A stretch of 64,000 nucleotides of DNA from Opitutaceae bacterium (GCA_017994935.1 JAGOJU010000002.1:62001-126000), one strand, 5' to 3'. Numbered from the stretch's first letter, positions 39,406 through 49,055 are shown. The notes: generated from the sequence alone by a model not told the origin. Program-made: numbers and translations.

Positions 39406-40527
39406 TCAATCATCGTCACGGTCGGAACCGCGCATCGGAGCGACGACCTGGCCGGTGAGGGCCGCAAGCTTCTCTTCGAAGTCAACCTTCTGAATCGCGG
39501 TGATGATCTCAGCGATGTCCCCCTCCATCACCTGGGGCAGATTGTAGAGGGTGAGTCCGATGCGGTGGTCCGTGACGCGGTTCTGGGGAAAGTTGTAGGT
39601 CCGTATGCGTTCGCTGCGGTCCCCGGTGCCGATCTGACTCTTGCGCTGGGCCGCATATTTCGCCCGCTCCTCGTCCTCCTTCATCTTCAGAAGACGCGAC
39701 CGAAGCACAGCCATGGCACTCGCCTTGTTTTTCTGCTGGGATCGTCCGTCCGCACAGAAAACGATCATGCCCGTGGGCTTGTGGATGATTCTCACGGCGG
39801 AGTCCGTGGTGTTGACCCCCTGCCCTCCCGGTCCGCTCGCCCGCTGCACCGTGATCTCGAGATCCTGGGGATCGATCTGCAGGTCCACCTCCTCCGCCTC
39901 CGGCAAAACAGCAACCGTCACGGTCGACGTGTGGATCCTGCCGTTTGCCTCGGTTGCGGGGATGCGTTGCACGCGATGCACGCCGCTCTCGAACTTGATC
40001 TGCTTGTAGACATCGGTTCCCGTGATGAGAAAACTGACCTCCCGAAAGCCGCCGCGTTCGCTCAAACTGCTGCTCATCGGCTCAATCTTCCATCCGGAGT
40101 TGTCGGAAAATTTCTGGTACATCCGGCAAAGTTCCGCCGCGAACAACGCCGCCTCCTCCCCTCCCGTGCCGGCGCGGATCTCCATCACGGTGTTACGCGA
40201 GTCTGTCGGCTCCGGAGGAATCATCGCCATCAGCACCTGCTGACGGAGCTGCGCGAGGCGCGATTGCAGATCCGGCAATTCCGCGTCCGCGAGTTCCTTC
40301 AACTCGGGGTCACCCGCCGGATCACGCAGCAGCGCCTCGGCTTCCAAGATCTCCCGTCCGGTTCGTTCGAAGATGCGGTGGTCGGCCACCAGCTGGCCCA
40401 GCTTCTGATGTTCGCGGGACACCTCGGTGGCGCGCCGGGCATTGGCGTAGAACGAGGGCGCAGCCATCTGGGCGTCGAGTTCGTCAAGTCGACGCTGAAA
40501 CGGAATGATCGAAGGAAGCTGGTCCAT
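39406..40527 (-). CDS. prfA: Peptide chain release factor 1
   Basis: A 373-aa class I release factor. The UAG/UAA-reading PAT tripeptide is at residues 190-192 (HRVQRIPATEANGRIHTS), and the GGQ hydrolysis motif is at 234-236 (GPGGQGVNTTDSAVRI). Its length is normal. It is followed by prmC, its modifying enzyme. Confidence 0.97.
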   Translation of the reverse strand: MDQLPSIIPFQRRLDELDAQMAAPSFYANARRATEVSREHQKLGQLVADHRIFERTGREILEAEALLRDPAGDPELKELADAELPDLQSRLAQLRQQVLMAMIPPEPTDSRNTVMEIRAGTGGEEAALFAAELCRMYQKFSDNSGWKIEPMSSSLSERGGFREVSFLITGTDVYKQIKFESGVHRVQRIPATEANGRIHTSTVTVAVLPEAEEVDLQIDPQDLEITVQRASGPGGQGVNTTDSAVRIIHKPTGMIVFCADGRSQQKNKASAMAVLRSRLLKMKEDEERAKYAAQRKSQIGTGDRSERIRTYNFPQNRVTDHRIGLTLYNLPQVMEGDIAEIITAIQKVDFEEKLAALTGQVVAPMRGSDRDDD

Positions 40528-40650
40528 GCGTTTGTGTGAAAAGGGCGCCCAGTGCCCGATTATTTGCGAATTGCGTGGCAGGCCGTACGCGGATTTGTTC
40601 GCGATCCGGCTCCGGAAGGCATCCCATCCGCCTAACGGTGTTGATCAACG

Positions 40651-41676
40651 ATGGCCACGACGCTTTTCACTCAGAACACCATCGCCTGCATCTGGGATTT
40701 CGACAAGACCTTAATCCCGGAATACATGCAGTCGCCTCTCTTCCGCCGTTTCGGCATCGACGAGGCCAACTTCTGGAATGAGACCAACAGCCTGGTCGAT
40801 CACTACCGCCGCCGGGGTTACCAGCTCTCCGGTGAAATCGCCTATCTGAACCATTTGCTCACGTACGTGCTGGCAGGCAGGATGCCCAAGCTTGGCAACC
40901 GCCTGCTTCGCGACTGCGGCGCGGAGATACGCTTCTATCCTGGCTTGCCGCAATTCTTTGAGAACTCGAAGGCCTTCGTCCGGGAACGGGAGTCCCACGC
41001 CAAGCATGAGATCCAGCTCGAGCACTATATCGTCAGCACCGGACTTGCCGAGATGATCCGCGGCAGCGCCATCGCGAAATTTGTCGACGGCATCTGGGGC
41101 TGCGAATTCATAGAGAATCCGCTGCAACCCGGATTTCTTCGCCAGAAGGAATTCGCGATCGATGCCGATGCCGTGATCGCCCAGATTGGCATGGTCATCG
41201 ACAACACGACAAAGACACGCGCCTTGTTCGAGATCAACAAGGGCACCAACAAGAACCCTGCGATCGATGTGAACGCGAACATTGCCCCGGAGGACCGGCG
41301 CATTCCGTTTCAGAACATGATCTACATCGCGGACGGCCCAAGCGACATCCCCAGCTTCTCAGTCGTGAAAAAAGGAGGCGGCAAGGCCTATGCCGTCTAC
41401 AATCCGGACCGCCCCGACGAGTTTGCCCAGAACGATCGCCTCCGCCAGGTCGGCCGCATCGACCACTATGGGCCGGCAGACTACACCGAGGGCAGCAGCA
41501 CCAGCCAATGGCTGCGACTCCATATCCACGCCATTTGTGATCGCATTGTCGCGGACCGCGAGGCCGCCGTCGCCACGCGCGTGTCACGCCCTCCCCGGCA
41601 CCTCAATCACTCTCCCGAGGAAGAGGCCGCCCGGAAACAGGCGAAGGCTCCCAAGCAGCAATCTTTCCTGGAATAA
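40651..41676 (+). CDS. HAD-superfamily phosphatase-like protein
   Basis: A 341-aa haloacid dehalogenase-fold protein. Motif I is WDFDKTLIP near residue 15, motif II lies in HYIVSTGLAEMIRG, and motif IV in IYIADGPSDIPSF (near residue 230) supplies the acidic metal ligands. The tail is basic and low-complexity (EEEAARKQAKAPKQQS). It is divergent from prfA. The substrate is unknown; relatives are annotated only as HAD phosphatases. Confidence 0.88.
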   Translation: MATTLFTQNTIACIWDFDKTLIPEYMQSPLFRRFGIDEANFWNETNSLVDHYRRRGYQLSGEIAYLNHLLTYVLAGRMPKLGNRLLRDCGAEIRFYPGLPQFFENSKAFVRERESHAKHEIQLEHYIVSTGLAEMIRGSAIAKFVDGIWGCEFIENPLQPGFLRQKEFAIDADAVIAQIGMVIDNTTKTRALFEINKGTNKNPAIDVNANIAPEDRRIPFQNMIYIADGPSDIPSFSVVKKGGGKAYAVYNPDRPDEFAQNDRLRQVGRIDHYGPADYTEGSSTSQWLRLHIHAICDRIVADREAAVATRVSRPPRHLNHSPEEEAARKQAKAPKQQSFLE

Positions 41677-41714
41677 CCGCGGCCGCCCAAGCCGACCGCG
41701 CTGGCCGCCCGCGC

Positions 41715-42233
41715 CTACTGGCCTTCGTTTCTGGCGGTGCGTTGCTTGAGCGATTCGACGATGTTGACGACCCGTCTGGCGTATTGGTGAGTGGTTGCGG
41801 GGATCCGCCCGCTCAGGGTCGCAGAAAGGCCGGCGTTCCAGGCAAGGGCAATGCGGTAGGGGGTGACAGCAAGTCCCGCGCGCTCAAAGCCGCGCTTCAG
41901 CCATTCATAGTGCTTGATTGCCACGGCATCGGAATGGACACGCTCCCGGGCATATTCAAAAGGCACGGACGTATAGGTATACCACGTCGAGCGACGAAAC
42001 TGATAGGCGCCCAGCTCCCCGTAGGGACCCGGGGTCGGGCTGTTCTCCGGGTTTTCGACCCAATGGATGGCTTCCAGGGTCTCCCAGCGATCGGAGGCAT
42101 GAACTCTTGCTGCGAGGACGAGCCCAAAGCACACTGCCATTACACCCGCCCAACGGAACAGGCCCGTTTGCAGGAGACATCGTCCGCTCGCCACGCGGAT
42201 CTCTTGAGTGGATTTCCTGACAACTGAATTCAT
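41715..42233 (-). CDS. Lysozyme-like exported protein
   Basis: A 172-aa protein with a signal-anchor (GLFRWAGVMAVCFGLVLAARVHA). The mature part, with LEAIHWVENPENSPTPGPYGELGAYQFRRSTWYTYT and ALAWNAGLSATLSG, has the order Glu, G-AYQ, W-N-A-G of lysozyme-fold lytic transglycosylases; the Glu in WVENP is the candidate acid. The ATG at 42233 was chosen over an upstream TTG. It is probably periplasmic and acts on peptidoglycan, but the family assignment is by motif only. Confidence 0.65.
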   Translation of the reverse strand: MNSVVRKSTQEIRVASGRCLLQTGLFRWAGVMAVCFGLVLAARVHASDRWETLEAIHWVENPENSPTPGPYGELGAYQFRRSTWYTYTSVPFEYARERVHSDAVAIKHYEWLKRGFERAGLAVTPYRIALAWNAGLSATLSGRIPATTHQYARRVVNIVESLKQRTARNEGQ

Positions 42234-42593
42234 CGATCCGCTACTTGCGGACGTGTATTGACGCCATTTTTCGCCCCAGGTTCGAGCCAAACCACCGGCG
42301 ATCTTACAACTAATTGCGTTTCAAGGCGAAGTGGCGGTTTTAGTTGGGGGGTATTCCCTATCCTTCGGTCAAATTCGGCCAATGCAGCAGCCAATCCAAT
42401 TCATGGCTGACAGCTCTGACCGCCCTCAATCATCGCAAAACTAGAAGAGTTTTCTGAACAATGTCCCGAACGAAATGCGGATTTCGTTCACTTTTTCTGC
42501 CGGACCTCGCCTGACCGCCCTGGACGACTCAATCGGCGGCTGCCTTGCGGCTCCCGTTTCGCCTTCCCCGGGGGGGCCATCCCTCAAAACGCA
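42234..42593. other. 360-bp intergenic stretch with an orphan hairpin
   Basis: No gene is supported between two minus-strand genes here. The stretch is less GC-rich than its surroundings. The only clear structure is the plus-strand hairpin at 42468-42496, which has no plus-strand gene ahead of it. Confidence 0.6.
42468..42496 (+). terminator. Hairpin with T-run, no upstream plus-strand gene
   Basis: Perfect 9-bp arms GAACGAAAT/ATTTCGTTC around a GCGG loop, then ACTTTTT. It has the form of a rho-independent terminator on the plus strand. It could end an unannotated small RNA or be an operator. Confidence 0.5.
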
Positions 42594-44027
42594 TCACCTC
42601 AGCGACAACCACGCCCGCCGAAAAGCCGGCAACGGGGCGCCGCGGCGAACATTCTCCACGCCGATCCGGAACGCCCGGCGCCACAGCCTGCAATACACCC
42701 CCCAGCCCTGCCATACTGAGTGGCGCGCGTCACAGAGATTCCTGGTGGCGGCGATCCCCCGATCCAGTCCGACGACCTTGAATTCCCCTCGCTGAAACGC
42801 GGCGAGACCGGCTGCACGCACGCGGATTCTTCCGAAATGAAGGCCGCGCACGGAGCGTCCAAACGCATCGATTGAAGCCGCGACGGCCGGCGTCTGCAAC
42901 GCGTCCCCATTGAGCTGCGCCGCCCTGCGAACGCCCTTGCCGGAGCCGCGCAGGAGCACGCTCTCACCGCACACGGGTACGTCATCGAGACGGGAGCTGA
43001 ACTCGTCCAGGAATGCTTCGACGTTCGGGAGCAGCCGATCATCCGCAAGAATCAGCTCCTCGACCGAATGGCTGCCATCACCGGTCACGGCAAGTGGGCT
43101 CCTGTCGAGGATCGTTATCACCCGTCCCTGCGATTCAGACGGCGACCGGACGTAGAACACGTCAAATCGACTCTGAAAACATTCATTATCATCATCGTGA
43201 AGAACAGTTTCCGAATCGCATGCCAGGACGGACGAATCCTGCGTTGCCGTTCCGGTCACCGATGGCGCAGTCGTTTCGTCAACGTCGCTTCCAAGGTCGG
43301 CTGCGGAGAAAAACGTAAGCCCGCGATACCTGATTCCCAAGCCGAGAACATAGAGGGCGATGGGGGGATACTTCGCCCATCGGGGCCAGCAGGCCCAGCG
43401 CGAAAGTCGAAGCCATCGGGAACGCAGGATCCGGCGACCCTGCCACGAGGAAAGCCGGATACCCAGCTTGAGCAGGATCCAGATAAGGATCCCGCCTCCT
43501 ATCAACAGCGGAACCGTACGTTCCCAGGCATGAAACATCACGAGCAGCCGCTCCCCCGCCCATACGGTTCCCCCCACCAGCAACGGCGTCCAGATGACGC
43601 ATCCCAGCGCAAACCAGCCGATGAATGGCGCCCAGGGCACTCGGAGGATCCCCGCCGCCAGATAGGCCGGAACACGGATGCCCGGCATGAAACGCGTCGC
43701 TAGCACCAGCCGCCCGCCCTTCGTCTTGTACCACCTTTCCGCCCGTTCGATCCTTTCAGGTGATACCCGGGCTCTGACGAGCCGCATCTCAAGCATCGGC
43801 CTGCCCAGCAATCGGCCGACGGCGACGAGCAGAATATCACCCATGAGGATCCCCACCATGCAGGCTCCAAGCACGGGCCAGAACGGAGCCTTGCCACTGG
43901 CAATCAACAGCCCGGCGCCTATGCACGTAAGATCCTCGCTCAGCAGGGTCGCCAGTGCCAGCCCCACAAGTGCCAGCCAAAGCGACCCGCTGGAAAACTG
44001 CGCGGCTACCGAATCGGAGATCATCAA
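42594..44027 (-). CDS. DedA/VTT membrane protein fused to a degenerate ATP-grasp-like domain
   Basis: A 477-aa protein. Residues about 15-190 form a DedA (SNARE-associated/VTT) membrane domain, with ATRFMPGIRVPAYLAAGILRVPWAPFIGW holding the conserved F-x-PG-R. After a membrane-proximal segment comes a domain with VTGDGSHSVEELILADDR, VPVCGESVLLRGSG, LHFGRIRVRA and HSVWQGWGVYCRLWRRAFRIG. From memory this resembles an ATP-grasp-like domain fused to DedA in other bacteria. Here the usual FDVR and E-x-NG metal-binding positions read IRVR and GLDRG, and the N-terminal ATP-grasp subdomain is much shortened. Ligase activity is therefore unlikely. DedA proteins support lipid-carrier recycling. Confidence 0.75.
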   Translation of the reverse strand: MMISDSVAAQFSSGSLWLALVGLALATLLSEDLTCIGAGLLIASGKAPFWPVLGACMVGILMGDILLVAVGRLLGRPMLEMRLVRARVSPERIERAERWYKTKGGRLVLATRFMPGIRVPAYLAAGILRVPWAPFIGWFALGCVIWTPLLVGGTVWAGERLLVMFHAWERTVPLLIGGGILIWILLKLGIRLSSWQGRRILRSRWLRLSRWACWPRWAKYPPIALYVLGLGIRYRGLTFFSAADLGSDVDETTAPSVTGTATQDSSVLACDSETVLHDDDNECFQSRFDVFYVRSPSESQGRVITILDRSPLAVTGDGSHSVEELILADDRLLPNVEAFLDEFSSRLDDVPVCGESVLLRGSGKGVRRAAQLNGDALQTPAVAASIDAFGRSVRGLHFGRIRVRAAGLAAFQRGEFKVVGLDRGIAATRNLCDARHSVWQGWGVYCRLWRRAFRIGVENVRRGAPLPAFRRAWLSLR

Positions 44028-44138
44028 ACGGGATGCCTTGTGTGCAGCGCGGTCACCGGCACAGGACTATCCTTCGCAGTCCCGGAGACAAGGATCAGTT
44101 TGGCTTCCCTCGGGAACGGATTCCGTTAGCTAGACGCT

Positions 44139-45026
44139 GTGGTCATCGACGCCCATGTACACCTCTACCCCCCCGAAGTTTCAGCGGAGCCGCGCGCATG
44201 GGCGACGACGCACGGGGAATCCTGGTGGCAGAACTGCGTGGCGCCGGAAAATCGACCTTCCCTGCAGGCCTGGGCAAGCGTTGACCGTCTCCTTCGAGAC
44301 ATGGACGCCGCCGGTATCGACCATGCCGTGCTGCTCGGCTGGTATTGGGAACATCAGGCAACCGCTGACTTGCAGATCGTCTGGTTCACCGACTGGATCC
44401 AAGCCCACCCCGACCGATTGAGCGCATTCGCTCCCGTCTTGCCTTCACGGGATGGAAAGGGACTCGAAAGGACGCGGCGCGCTCTGGATGACGGCTTTCG
44501 AGGAATCGGCGAACTTCTTCCCCAGATTCAGGGATTCACCTTCAAGGACGAGGGTTTCGCTGCGCTGATGGCACTTGCGCGCGAATACCAGGTCCCGACC
44601 AACCTCCACGTGACCGATCCGGTCGCCGCAGTCCGCAGCAGGTCCCAGGTACCGACACCCCTTGAAAGCTTCCCCCAGCTCTTCGCCGACTTTCCGGAGA
44701 ACGTCTTTATACTCGCGCATTGGGGCGGTGGCCTTCCCTTTCATGAACTCAACCGTGGCAGCGCCGCGCTCTTCCGGAATGTCTTCTACGACACTGCCGC
44801 GTCGCCGCTCCTCTACGATCCACCGATTTTTCGGCGCGTATGCGATCTCATTGGATCCGATCGTATCCTTTTTGGAACCGACTATCCCCTGCTCACCCAC
44901 CCTCGCCTGTCGAATGAACCGGGGTTCTTGCTCGATCTGAGGGAAGCGCGATCCTCCGGACTGACGGAGCCCGAACTGCTCCAGGTGCTCGGTGGAAACG
45001 CCCGGCGCCTCCTGCGGCTGTCGTAG
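44139..45026 (+). CDS. Amidohydrolase-family (amidohydro_2) metal-dependent hydrolase
   Basis: A 295-aa TIM-barrel hydrolase. It starts MVIDAHVHLYPPE (HxH metal motif; the start codon is GTG). LHVTDPVAA gives a third histidine, ILAHWGGGLPF a fourth, and ILFGTDYPLLTHP the catalytic Asp. This fits the amidohydro_2 family, which hydrolyses or decarboxylates varied small molecules. The specific substrate is unknown. No Shine-Dalgarno is obvious, so the start is provisional. Confidence 0.88.
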   Translation: MVIDAHVHLYPPEVSAEPRAWATTHGESWWQNCVAPENRPSLQAWASVDRLLRDMDAAGIDHAVLLGWYWEHQATADLQIVWFTDWIQAHPDRLSAFAPVLPSRDGKGLERTRRALDDGFRGIGELLPQIQGFTFKDEGFAALMALAREYQVPTNLHVTDPVAAVRSRSQVPTPLESFPQLFADFPENVFILAHWGGGLPFHELNRGSAALFRNVFYDTAASPLLYDPPIFRRVCDLIGSDRILFGTDYPLLTHPRLSNEPGFLLDLREARSSGLTEPELLQVLGGNARRLLRLS

Positions 45027-45101
45027 TCCCTGCAACCCGCGACGGATAAGACCTCGCTCGCCAAACAGATCCGTTCACCCTCCGTTTTCCACGCGCCCTC
45101 C

Positions 45102-45608
45102 ATGCGTCATTGCAAAATTGCACTCCTCGCCGCTGCCGCATTTCACCTCCTTCTGGTGGTCTTCAACAACGTCGTCGATTACCCGACCAACTACCGCTTC
45201 GTGCAACACGTGATGGGCATGGACACGCTTTTCTCGGGCGAGGCGCAAACCTGGCGGGCCATTCGCAATCCTGTCTCCGACGGCACCCCAATCTGGTCTT
45301 ATCACGCTGCCTATCTGGCAATCATCGTCTGGGAGGGCATTGCGTGCAGCTTCATCTCCCTGGGAGCAGCCCGACTCTGGCGCATGCGCAACGCACCCGC
45401 GCGGGATTTCAATGCCGCAAAGACAATCGGCACAATCGGTCTCACCGTCTCCCTCCTCCTCTGGTTCTTCGCCTTCATCGGCATCGGGGGCGAATGGTTC
45501 CTCATGTGGCAATCGAAGTCTTGGAATGGCCTGGACGCCGCCTTCCGCATTTTCGCCTGCCACGGCATCATCCTCCTTTTCCTCAATCAAAGGGACGAGC
45601 CTTCCTGA
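45102..45608 (+). CDS. DUF2165-family small membrane protein
   Basis: A 168-aa inner-membrane protein with four hydrophobic segments. It carries the DUF2165 signatures NNVVDYPTNYRFVQHVMGMDTLF, WRAI, AIIVWEGI and GGEWFLMWQSKSWNGLDAAFR. The family has no established function. It stands alone between the amidohydrolase and the methyltransferase genes. Confidence 0.88.
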   Translation: MRHCKIALLAAAAFHLLLVVFNNVVDYPTNYRFVQHVMGMDTLFSGEAQTWRAIRNPVSDGTPIWSYHAAYLAIIVWEGIACSFISLGAARLWRMRNAPARDFNAAKTIGTIGLTVSLLLWFFAFIGIGGEWFLMWQSKSWNGLDAAFRIFACHGIILLFLNQRDEPS

Positions 45609-45679
45609 CCAGCCTGTCAGGTCATTGCCGTCGCCGCTCCCCACGCAGTCGCGGACTACGGAAAGCGATGCCATGACCG

Positions 45680-46972
45680 TTGGATTGCATTCACCGCTTC
45701 GAGCTCGCCACTTCAGGCACTGAACCTTTGCCTGCTGCCGTGGCACAGGAATCTGCACTCCTTCGTTTCCGAACGCTGCTGTCATCCGCTTTCATGGAGG
45801 GAACGCTTGTTAAATTGACCTTGGGCAAGCCCATTCCTGGAGCAGAGGAGCCCGATCTCAAGAACGTCTATGTCCGGCCAGTGATCCTGAAGTCGGGACC
45901 TCACTTCACGTTTGTCTACCGGTATGCAACGCGGGATGTGACCAAGAACTTTTCCCCTGCGACCGCGCTGGAAACCGCACGCTCCTTGCTCGGAACTGCA
46001 TTCTGCGACGCGCATCTGTTTACGCCGCTCCAGTCCGCCCAGGTGGAGATCGACGCGGAAGGCAAGGTCCGCCTGCGTCAAAAGGTTGCGGCCCAGGCAC
46101 CGCGGGCACTCAGCGAGAGGCACGATCGGGAGAAGCGTCGCCCCGTCCCGCTGACCGCACGATGGCTGCATCGCCTCGGGGTGACCAATGCCGAAGGCCG
46201 ACCACGTGAGGGAATGGCGGCAAAACTGCGGCAGATTCAGAAATTCGCGGAAATTCTCGGCTCTCTCTTCACGGAAGCCGGGCTGCTGCACGACATGGGC
46301 GCCGAGCCGGGGACGCGCACTTCGCAACCATTCACCGTCGTGGACATGGGTTGCGGCAAGGGCTACCTCACCTTTGCAGCTGCCGGCATGCTCGGTGAAA
46401 GGGCCCGCGTCATCGGTGTCGAGGAAAGGCAGGAACTGGTCACACTCTGCAATGAAATCGCCCACGAAGAGGAACTCGATTCACTGAATTTCGTTCAGGG
46501 AAACATTGCCACCGCCACTTGGGCCGATGGCAGCCGGTGCGATGTGCTGATTGCTCTCCATGCCTGCGATACAGCGACCGATGATGCGCTCGCGAGGGGA
46601 ATTGCCGCGCAGGCCCGGCTGCTTGTGGTCTCCCCCTGTTGCCAGAAGGAGCTTCGCCCACAGATTCAACCGCCCGACGTCCTTGCCGATGCCCTGCGCC
46701 ACGGCATCTTCCTTGAGAGGCAGGCCGAATTTGTCACCGACGCCCTGCGCGCCCAATTGCTTGAGTGGGCAGGCTATCGCACAAAGGTGTTTGAATTTGT
46801 CACGACGGAACACACCGCCAGAAATGTCATGATCGCCGCGATCAGGGATCAAGCGCCGGGGCGGTCGCTCAAACTGGATCGCCTGCGGGCCTTCGCGCAG
46901 TTCCATGGCATCCGCACCCAGGCCTTGGCGCGTCACCTGGGCGTCGATCTGGCAGGCGGGGTGACCTCATGA
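45680..46972 (+). CDS. SAM-dependent methyltransferase (Methyltransf_32-like)
   Basis: A protein of up to 430 aa. The N-terminal RNA-binding-like region has FMEGTLVKLTLGKPI..EPDLKNVYVRPVILK. A Rossmann methyltransferase follows with VDMGCGKGYLTFAAAGML (motif I, near residue 220), HACDTATDDALA and a Cys pair in SPCCQKEL. The group resembles GSTCD/Methyltransf_32 proteins, probably acting on RNA. The start is uncertain: a TTG at 45680 gives the full frame and a GTG at 45740 is the alternative. Its stop overlaps the Rsm22-like gene by 4 bp, so the two are coupled. Confidence 0.8.
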   Translation: MDCIHRFELATSGTEPLPAAVAQESALLRFRTLLSSAFMEGTLVKLTLGKPIPGAEEPDLKNVYVRPVILKSGPHFTFVYRYATRDVTKNFSPATALETARSLLGTAFCDAHLFTPLQSAQVEIDAEGKVRLRQKVAAQAPRALSERHDREKRRPVPLTARWLHRLGVTNAEGRPREGMAAKLRQIQKFAEILGSLFTEAGLLHDMGAEPGTRTSQPFTVVDMGCGKGYLTFAAAGMLGERARVIGVEERQELVTLCNEIAHEEELDSLNFVQGNIATATWADGSRCDVLIALHACDTATDDALARGIAAQARLLVVSPCCQKELRPQIQPPDVLADALRHGIFLERQAEFVTDALRAQLLEWAGYRTKVFEFVTTEHTARNVMIAAIRDQAPGRSLKLDRLRAFAQFHGIRTQALARHLGVDLAGGVTS

Positions 46973-47973
46973 ACTGGAGTTCGCTCGACTGGGACGCCCT
47001 GGATCGGCTCCGCGCCCAGTTTCTCGGCGGCGTGACGCCTTCAACGCCCTACTGGAAATCGCCCAACGACCTCGCCACGTATGACCTGACCTATGGCGAG
47101 CGCATCGGCTGGAAATGGGACGCCGTTCTCGCCGAACTCCGTCTTCGCCGATGGGCACCACCTGCAACGGAAAGGCTGCGGGTGTTCGATTGGGGATGCG
47201 GCTCTGGCATCGCGGGAAGGCGGGTCGTCGGATGGCTGGGTGCTGAAAGCGTGGCATCGCTGTCGGTTTGGGATCATTCACCGCTCGCCCGACGTTTTGC
47301 CGTCGGAAGGGCGCGCGAGCAGTTTCGGGAATTGGCGATCCATGAATCCACGCAGGCGGAAGCAGCCTGCGATCTCCTGGTCGTCAGCCATGTCCTGAAC
47401 GAACTGTCTCCTGAAGAGGAGCAATCGCTCCTCAAATGTTTCCCTCAGGCCCACGCTGTTCTCTGGGTCGAGCCAGGAACCCATCCGGTAGCCCGCGCGC
47501 TGCAGCGCCATCGCGACAACCTTCGATCCGCCTTTCGCGTCGTCGCCCCCTGCACGCACCAGGCCGACTGCGGCCTGCTTTCACCAGGAAATGAACACCA
47601 TTGGTGTCACCATTTTGCGCCCCCTCCCCCGGGCGTGCACGCCGACGGGAACTGGGTGAGGTTTGGACAGCGTGCAGGCATCGATCTTCGCAGCCTGCCG
47701 TATTCGTTTCTTGTCCTGGACCGGCAATCCACCCCCAACCCGCACGAACCCCGCGACGCTCCCACCGCACGCATCATCGGGAGACCCGACGCATTCAAGC
47801 CCTACGTGCGGCTGCTCGGCTGTGAGAAGGAAGGCGTACACGAACTGAGTGTCATGAAGCGGGATTGCCCGGCGCTCTACAAACAGCTTGATCGGGCCCG
47901 GGGCCCGCTCCTCTACCGCTGGCAGAGAAACGGGGACCAGATCCTGTCAGGCAGACCGTGGCCAGAGGAGTGA
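46969..47973 (+). CDS. Rsm22-like methyltransferase
   Basis: A 334-aa protein of the Rsm22 family, methyltransferase-like proteins tied to the small ribosomal subunit in mitochondria. SAM motif I is VFDWGCGSGIAGRRV (near residue 72). A metal- or cluster-binding Cys/His set lies at CTHQADCGLL...HHWCHHFAPP (about residues 196-222). DLLVVSHVLNEL is typical. It overlaps the preceding methyltransferase gene (ATGA). A role in rRNA modification or ribosome maturation is inferred from the family. Confidence 0.82.
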   Translation: MNWSSLDWDALDRLRAQFLGGVTPSTPYWKSPNDLATYDLTYGERIGWKWDAVLAELRLRRWAPPATERLRVFDWGCGSGIAGRRVVGWLGAESVASLSVWDHSPLARRFAVGRAREQFRELAIHESTQAEAACDLLVVSHVLNELSPEEEQSLLKCFPQAHAVLWVEPGTHPVARALQRHRDNLRSAFRVVAPCTHQADCGLLSPGNEHHWCHHFAPPPPGVHADGNWVRFGQRAGIDLRSLPYSFLVLDRQSTPNPHEPRDAPTARIIGRPDAFKPYVRLLGCEKEGVHELSVMKRDCPALYKQLDRARGPLLYRWQRNGDQILSGRPWPEE

Positions 47974-48459
47974 TGCAATCCTCCCCAAAGTTTGGCGGAT
48001 CGAATCACTGATATTGCATCGGGAGCAAAAACATTCATGCTCTTCGCCCGTTGGCGCCGCGCGCCATGACCCATGGCAGGCCACAAGACATCCTCTCTCC
48101 GACTTCGCACGCACTCGATGCTGGGTGCCGTGTCGCTCATGTTTGCGATCCTGACAACTGCCATCGGAGCATCTCCGGAAAAGGCTCCCTTTCCGGACAG
48201 CAAAGCTGCGCGCATCGACCGGAGCAGACGCCAGGAAGCTTCAGCCAAACGCGCGCAAGAGTCCAAAACGGCAGATGACGAGCGACACCCGGATTCCAGG
48301 AATCGGCCACCCGAAAAGCCCACCGCATCACGGGCGCGGGTATGGCTGAGCTGATTCCCGCCACGGCGGAAAGTTTTTCGGACTCGTACGTCGCAATGGT
48401 GGGTCGCTGTGCGTGATCACGTGTCGAACCGCACAAGTCAGAAACTCCTTTTGAAGGTG
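47974..48459. other. Low-content region ahead of the sulfatase remnant
   Basis: No gene is well supported. One 93-codon frame at 48073-48354 begins MAGHKTSSLRLRTHSMLGAVSLMFAILTTAIGASPEK, which looks like a signal peptide followed by a basic, low-complexity tail. It lacks a ribosome-binding site and may be the detached N-terminus of the decayed sulfatase that follows. Confidence 0.4.
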
Positions 48460-48705
48460 AATCTGTGGATGGACGCGCTTCGTTTCACGCAATTCTACAA
48501 CACCGGCCGGTGCTGTCCGACGCGGGCGAGTCTGCTCACGGGCCTCTATTCGCACGAGGCGGGAATCGGCGGGATGGTCGGCGATCAGGGCGTGCCGGGC
48601 TATCGCGGGCAGCTCAACGATTCCTGCGTCACTCTCGCCGAGGTGCTGGGCTCCGCGGGATACTTCACCGCGATCAGCGGCAAATGGCACGTGGGCCAGC
48701 CTGAC
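48460..48705 (+). pseudogene. Arylsulfatase fragment, N-terminal active-site region
   Basis: About 80 residues of clear arylsulfatase: LRFTQFYNTGRCCPTRASLLTGLYSHEAGIGG, GVPGYRGQLNDSCVTLAEVLGSAGYFTAISGKWHVGQ. The FGly motif CCPTRASLLTG is intact. The NIVLILADD-type N-terminus is missing and similarity stops after GKWHVGQ. No functional sulfatase can be made. A matching C-terminal piece lies at 52432-52611. Confidence 0.85.
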
Positions 48706-49055
48706 GCCCGCCGAGCAGTTCTCCGGGAATCGCGGCGATGGCATCATGAGCCACCGGGATGCGGTGACTTCCAAGCCTGCGCAGTTACAATCTGGGATCT
48801 GAAAATCCCATGTCAGCCTACTATGCGATACTCAACATACGCCTGTGCGGTGTGGACCTCACCGCAATCCCTGTTTTGAGCGCGCCGACTTTGCAAACGC
48901 TCTGGGCCGAGCTGGGACACCCTCTCCCTGCCTTCCCCACCGACAAACACTTCGCCAGCTGGCTCAGGCTGCGTCCACAAGATCGAGGTTGTCTCACCCC
49001 TCCGAAGTCTCAACACCGTCTGACATTATACAATTTGTCATACACCTTTGCCCAG
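48706..49055. other. Intergenic remnant DNA before the toxin-antitoxin pair
   Basis: Open frames cross this stretch, but none has a recognisable domain or a convincing start. It probably contains decayed sulfatase sequence and the promoter of the antitoxin gene. Confidence 0.4.

Noticed and set aside
44445-45035. 196-codon minus-strand frame over the amidohydrolase gene
   Set aside because: The plus-strand frame has the full metal-binding motif set of the amidohydrolase family; the minus frame has none.
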